A DNA stretch of 25,017 nucleotides from JALZAH01 sp051000755 (lineage in GTDB: Bacteria; Actinomycetota; Acidimicrobiia; Acidimicrobiales; Palsa-688). Location: NCBI GenBank assembly GCA_051000755.1, contig JBPCNZ010000109.1, forward strand, positions 1 through 25,017, in the 5' to 3' direction. The notes under the pieces are model-generated. The model was not told the DNA's origin. It did no database searches and was given only the letters and a program-made list of their open reading frames with translations. Below, in pieces: positions 23,756 through 25,017 of the stretch (positions within the stretch are counted from its first letter, which is position 1; each line of letters starts with the position of its first letter). Both the position numbers and the translations under genes were made by a program.

Positions 23756-23971
23756 CGAGTCTCGCACGGCGGCGTGTCTCGACTGGCGAACCGTTACCGG
23801 GACGGACGCCGACCGCCCTGTCCCATCCCGGAAGCGGACCCTCTGCGGGCGGTCCGTGCCGGCTATAAACCTCATGGCTGCGGCGACCCGAACGTCTCGG
23901 AGGACTACCGACACGCGCTCGAGGCGCTGTTCAGCGCGTCCTACGCAGCGAAGTTCCTGAGCAAGCGCGAA
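23748..23971 (+). pseudogene. Relic of a GyrI-like (small-molecule-binding) domain gene
   Basis: Two plus-strand frames together resemble the N-terminal part of GyrI-like domain proteins. Frame one contains PSRKRTLCGRSVPAINLM (23856-23876 for VPAINLM), where the family has a P...VDVPxxxFLM pattern. Frame three then reads GDPNVSEDYRHALEALF and SASYAAKFLSK (23882 to about 23965), where the family has GDPNTS.EY..AVEALY...Y.LKF. Between them only five bases remain where about twelve are expected, so a deletion broke the frame. No later part of the domain is visible, so the gene is also truncated. The high GC3 of the second segment supports past coding. It is divergent from the GbsR-like gene. Confidence 0.5.
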
Positions 23972-24137
23972 CTGCGCCGAAGCTGCGTACAATCCTGCGG
24001 CAACCAGGAGCGACAGCGCCACGGCGCCACAGCCATAGGTCACCGCGAGCCCTCCGCGATCGCCGTCCCAGCTGACCATCGATGTGTGGCTTGAGCGTGC
24101 TGGGTCAGGAGGTTCTCGAAGAAGATGTGGCTGAGGA
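23972..24137. other. Non-coding stretch before the DGPF gene
   Basis: Apart from the GyrI-like relic and the promoter elements at each end, the 507 bases between the regulator (23707) and the DGPF gene (24215) hold no gene that I can support. The open minus-strand frame across it is continuous with the regulator gene but lacks family similarity and a start signal. An imperfect palindrome TTCTCGAAGAA lies near 24114-24124. Confidence 0.4.
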
Positions 24138-24164
24138 TGTCGAGACCGGTCTGGCGGCTCCGTC
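24138..24164 (+). promoter_or_regulatory. Candidate ECF42-type promoter of the DGPF gene
   Basis: TGTCGA (24138-24143), 17-base spacer, CGTC (24161-24164), followed by AAGGAG and the ATG at 24215. As I recall, the ECF42 group recognises a TGTCGA -35 and a CGA/TC -10 upstream of its linked DGPF genes. The element lies in front of the DGPF gene and the ECF42-type sigma gene that follows it, so positive autoregulation is likely. Confidence 0.5.
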
Positions 24165-24214
24165 CCAGGGGCAGATGCGGCCACCGGGGCCGCACCACAC
24201 CAAGGAGACCCAGC

Positions 24215-24622
24215 ATGACGAAGTATCTGCTTCTCAAGCACTACCGCGGCGCCCCCGAGGCCGTCAACGACGTCCCGATGGACCAGTGGACCCCAGAGGA
24301 GATCGAGGATCACCTGCGGTACATGGCCGACTTCGCCGCCCGGCTCGAGGGCACCGGTGAGTACGTCGACGGCCAGGCGCTGTCGCCCGAGGGCACGTTC
24401 GTCCGGTACGACGGGGAAGGCCGACCACCGATCACCGACGGGCCCTTCGCGGAGACCAAGGATCTGATCGCCGGCTGGATGGTGATCGACGTCGACACCT
24501 ACGAGCGCGCCCTCGCGCTCGCCGGCGAGTTGTCGGCGGCCCCCGGAGCCGGCGGCAAGCCGATCCACGAGTGGCTCGAGGTACGCCCGTTCCTGAGCTC
24601 ACCGCCGACGGTCACCGAGTGA
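24215..24622 (+). CDS. DGPF-domain (YCII-related) protein
   Basis: A 135-aa protein of the YCII/DGPF superfamily (COG3795). The N-terminal TKYLLLKHYRGAP strand, the helix DHLRYMADFAARLEGTGEYV, and the name-giving motif TDGPFAETKDLIAGWMVIDV (DGPF near residue 72) give the ferredoxin-like fold of these proteins, followed by a helix ERALALAGEL and a terminal IHEWLEVRPF strand. Their biochemical role is not established, although they are regularly encoded beside ECF sigma factors of group 42. AAGGAG seven bases before ATG 24215 fixes the start. The stop overlaps the GTG of the sigma gene, and an ECF42-like promoter lies upstream, so the pair forms one regulatory unit. Confidence 0.93.
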   Translation: MTKYLLLKHYRGAPEAVNDVPMDQWTPEEIEDHLRYMADFAARLEGTGEYVDGQALSPEGTFVRYDGEGRPPITDGPFAETKDLIAGWMVIDVDTYERALALAGELSAAPGAGGKPIHEWLEVRPFLSSPPTVTE

Positions 24623-25017
24623 CCAGACCGGCCAAGGCAGATCAGGTGATGGACGAACTGCTGCTGCGGGAGCTGACTCCCGGGGTGATCGACGTCCTCG
24701 TGAAACGCGGAGTTGACTTCACGACGGCCGAGGAAGCTGTTCAAGAAGCACTCCTCCAGGCTGCGCTGACCTGGCCGGATCTGGAGCCCACCGACCCGAA
24801 GGGCTGGCTGGTCACGGTTGCCTGGCGCAAGTTCCTCGACGCCCACCGCTCCGAGGCCTCCCGTCGCGGCCGGGAGCAGCGGGTTGAGGTCGAGCCGCCG
24901 CCCGGACCGACCGAGACCGCAGACGACACGTTGCAGCTCTTCTTCCTGTGCGCCCATCCGTCGCTGACCCCGGCCTCCGCGGTGGCCCTCACGCTGCGCG
25001 CCGTCGGTGGCTTGACC
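24619..25017 (+). CDS. ECF sigma factor, ECF42-type (partial, runs off the window)
   Basis: The first 133 codons of an extracytoplasmic-function sigma factor. Region 2 is visible as DFTTAEEAVQEALLQAALTWP, PKGWLVTVAWRKFLDAHRSE and the downstream RRGREQR linker; DTLQLFFLCAHPSLTP and AVALTLRAVGGLT are the start of region 4 and a hallmark of the ECF42 group (usually LRLIFTCCHPALAPEAQVALTLRLLGGL). Members carry a C-terminal extension of about 200 residues, which lies beyond the window. No anti-sigma gene is expected in this group. The GTG at 24619 overlaps the DGPF stop codon (GTGA), with the ribosome presumably re-initiating. The signal that activates it is not known. Confidence 0.92.
   Translation, partial: MTRPAKADQVMDELLLRELTPGVIDVLVKRGVDFTTAEEAVQEALLQAALTWPDLEPTDPKGWLVTVAWRKFLDAHRSEASRRGREQRVEVEPPPGPTETADDTLQLFFLCAHPSLTPASAVALTLRAVGGLT

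Noticed and set aside
23708..24568. Minus-strand extension of the GbsR-like regulator frame, including an apparent membrane helix near 24000
   Set aside because: GbsR-like proteins begin at the sequence starting with GTG 23707. The extension crosses the DGPF gene and the GyrI-like relic in antisense, and the helix-like stretch is the complement of non-coding DNA.
1..25017. CRISPR array, toxin-antitoxin pair, prophage, integrase, transposase or retron-like element
   Set aside because: No regularly spaced repeats, recombinase motifs, reverse-transcriptase motifs or terminal inverted repeats were seen on either strand.

Overview
The window is high-GC DNA with strong GC3 bias, mixed GTG/ATG starts, many ATGA start/stop overlaps, and gene families typical of Actinomycetota (Cgl0159-type aldolase-like protein, GbsR-like regulator with a DrrAB-type exporter, an ECF42/DGPF pair). 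I infer a free-living actinobacterium, possibly of the Acidimicrobiia; the sequence alone does not fix the genus. No rRNA, tRNA, CRISPR array, prophage or insertion sequence was seen.

Layout. (1) About 165-1734: xseA-xseB, the two subunits of exonuclease VII. (2) 1755-15132: a myo-inositol catabolic locus. A GntR/HutC regulator (minus strand) diverges from a nine-gene plus-strand operon: mmsA/iolA, a sugar ABC importer (lipoprotein binding protein, permease, single-domain ATPase), iolG, iolC, a Cgl0159-family (beta/alpha)8 protein, iolB and iolD. A convergent minus-strand operon carries iolE, a second Gfo/Idh/MocA oxidoreductase and a small unknown protein. Together they explain uptake of a cyclitol, oxidation (IolG), dehydration (IolE), ring opening (IolD), isomerisation (IolB), phosphorylation (IolC), aldol cleavage (probably the Cgl0159-family protein) and conversion of malonate semialdehyde to acetyl-CoA (MmsA). 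(3) 15334-20609: housekeeping-type genes: rhodanese-domain protein, metallophosphoesterase, aminopeptidase N, PfkB/adenosine-kinase-like sugar kinase. (4) 20774-25017: a more accessory segment: FMN-binding split-barrel protein, a GbsR/MarR-type regulator with a two-gene ABC exporter, two probable gene relics (TrmO-like and GyrI-like), and a DGPF (YCII) protein followed by an ECF42-type sigma factor that runs off the window.

Regulatory DNA is visible at several points: overlapping promoters and repeated AGGACA boxes between gntR and mmsA, a perfect 8-bp inverted repeat before iolE, a perfect 7-bp inverted repeat over the promoter of the GbsR-like regulator, and a TGTCGA-N17-CGTC element before the DGPF gene. 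Several genes without a Shine-Dalgarno have a TANNNT-type -10 six or seven bases before the start codon, as expected for leaderless transcripts.

I did not find a clearly new defence or mobile system. The observations most worth following are the split inositol locus with its Cgl0159-type aldolase candidate, the small protein beside it, the ECF42/DGPF promoter, and the decayed genes flanking the exporter.
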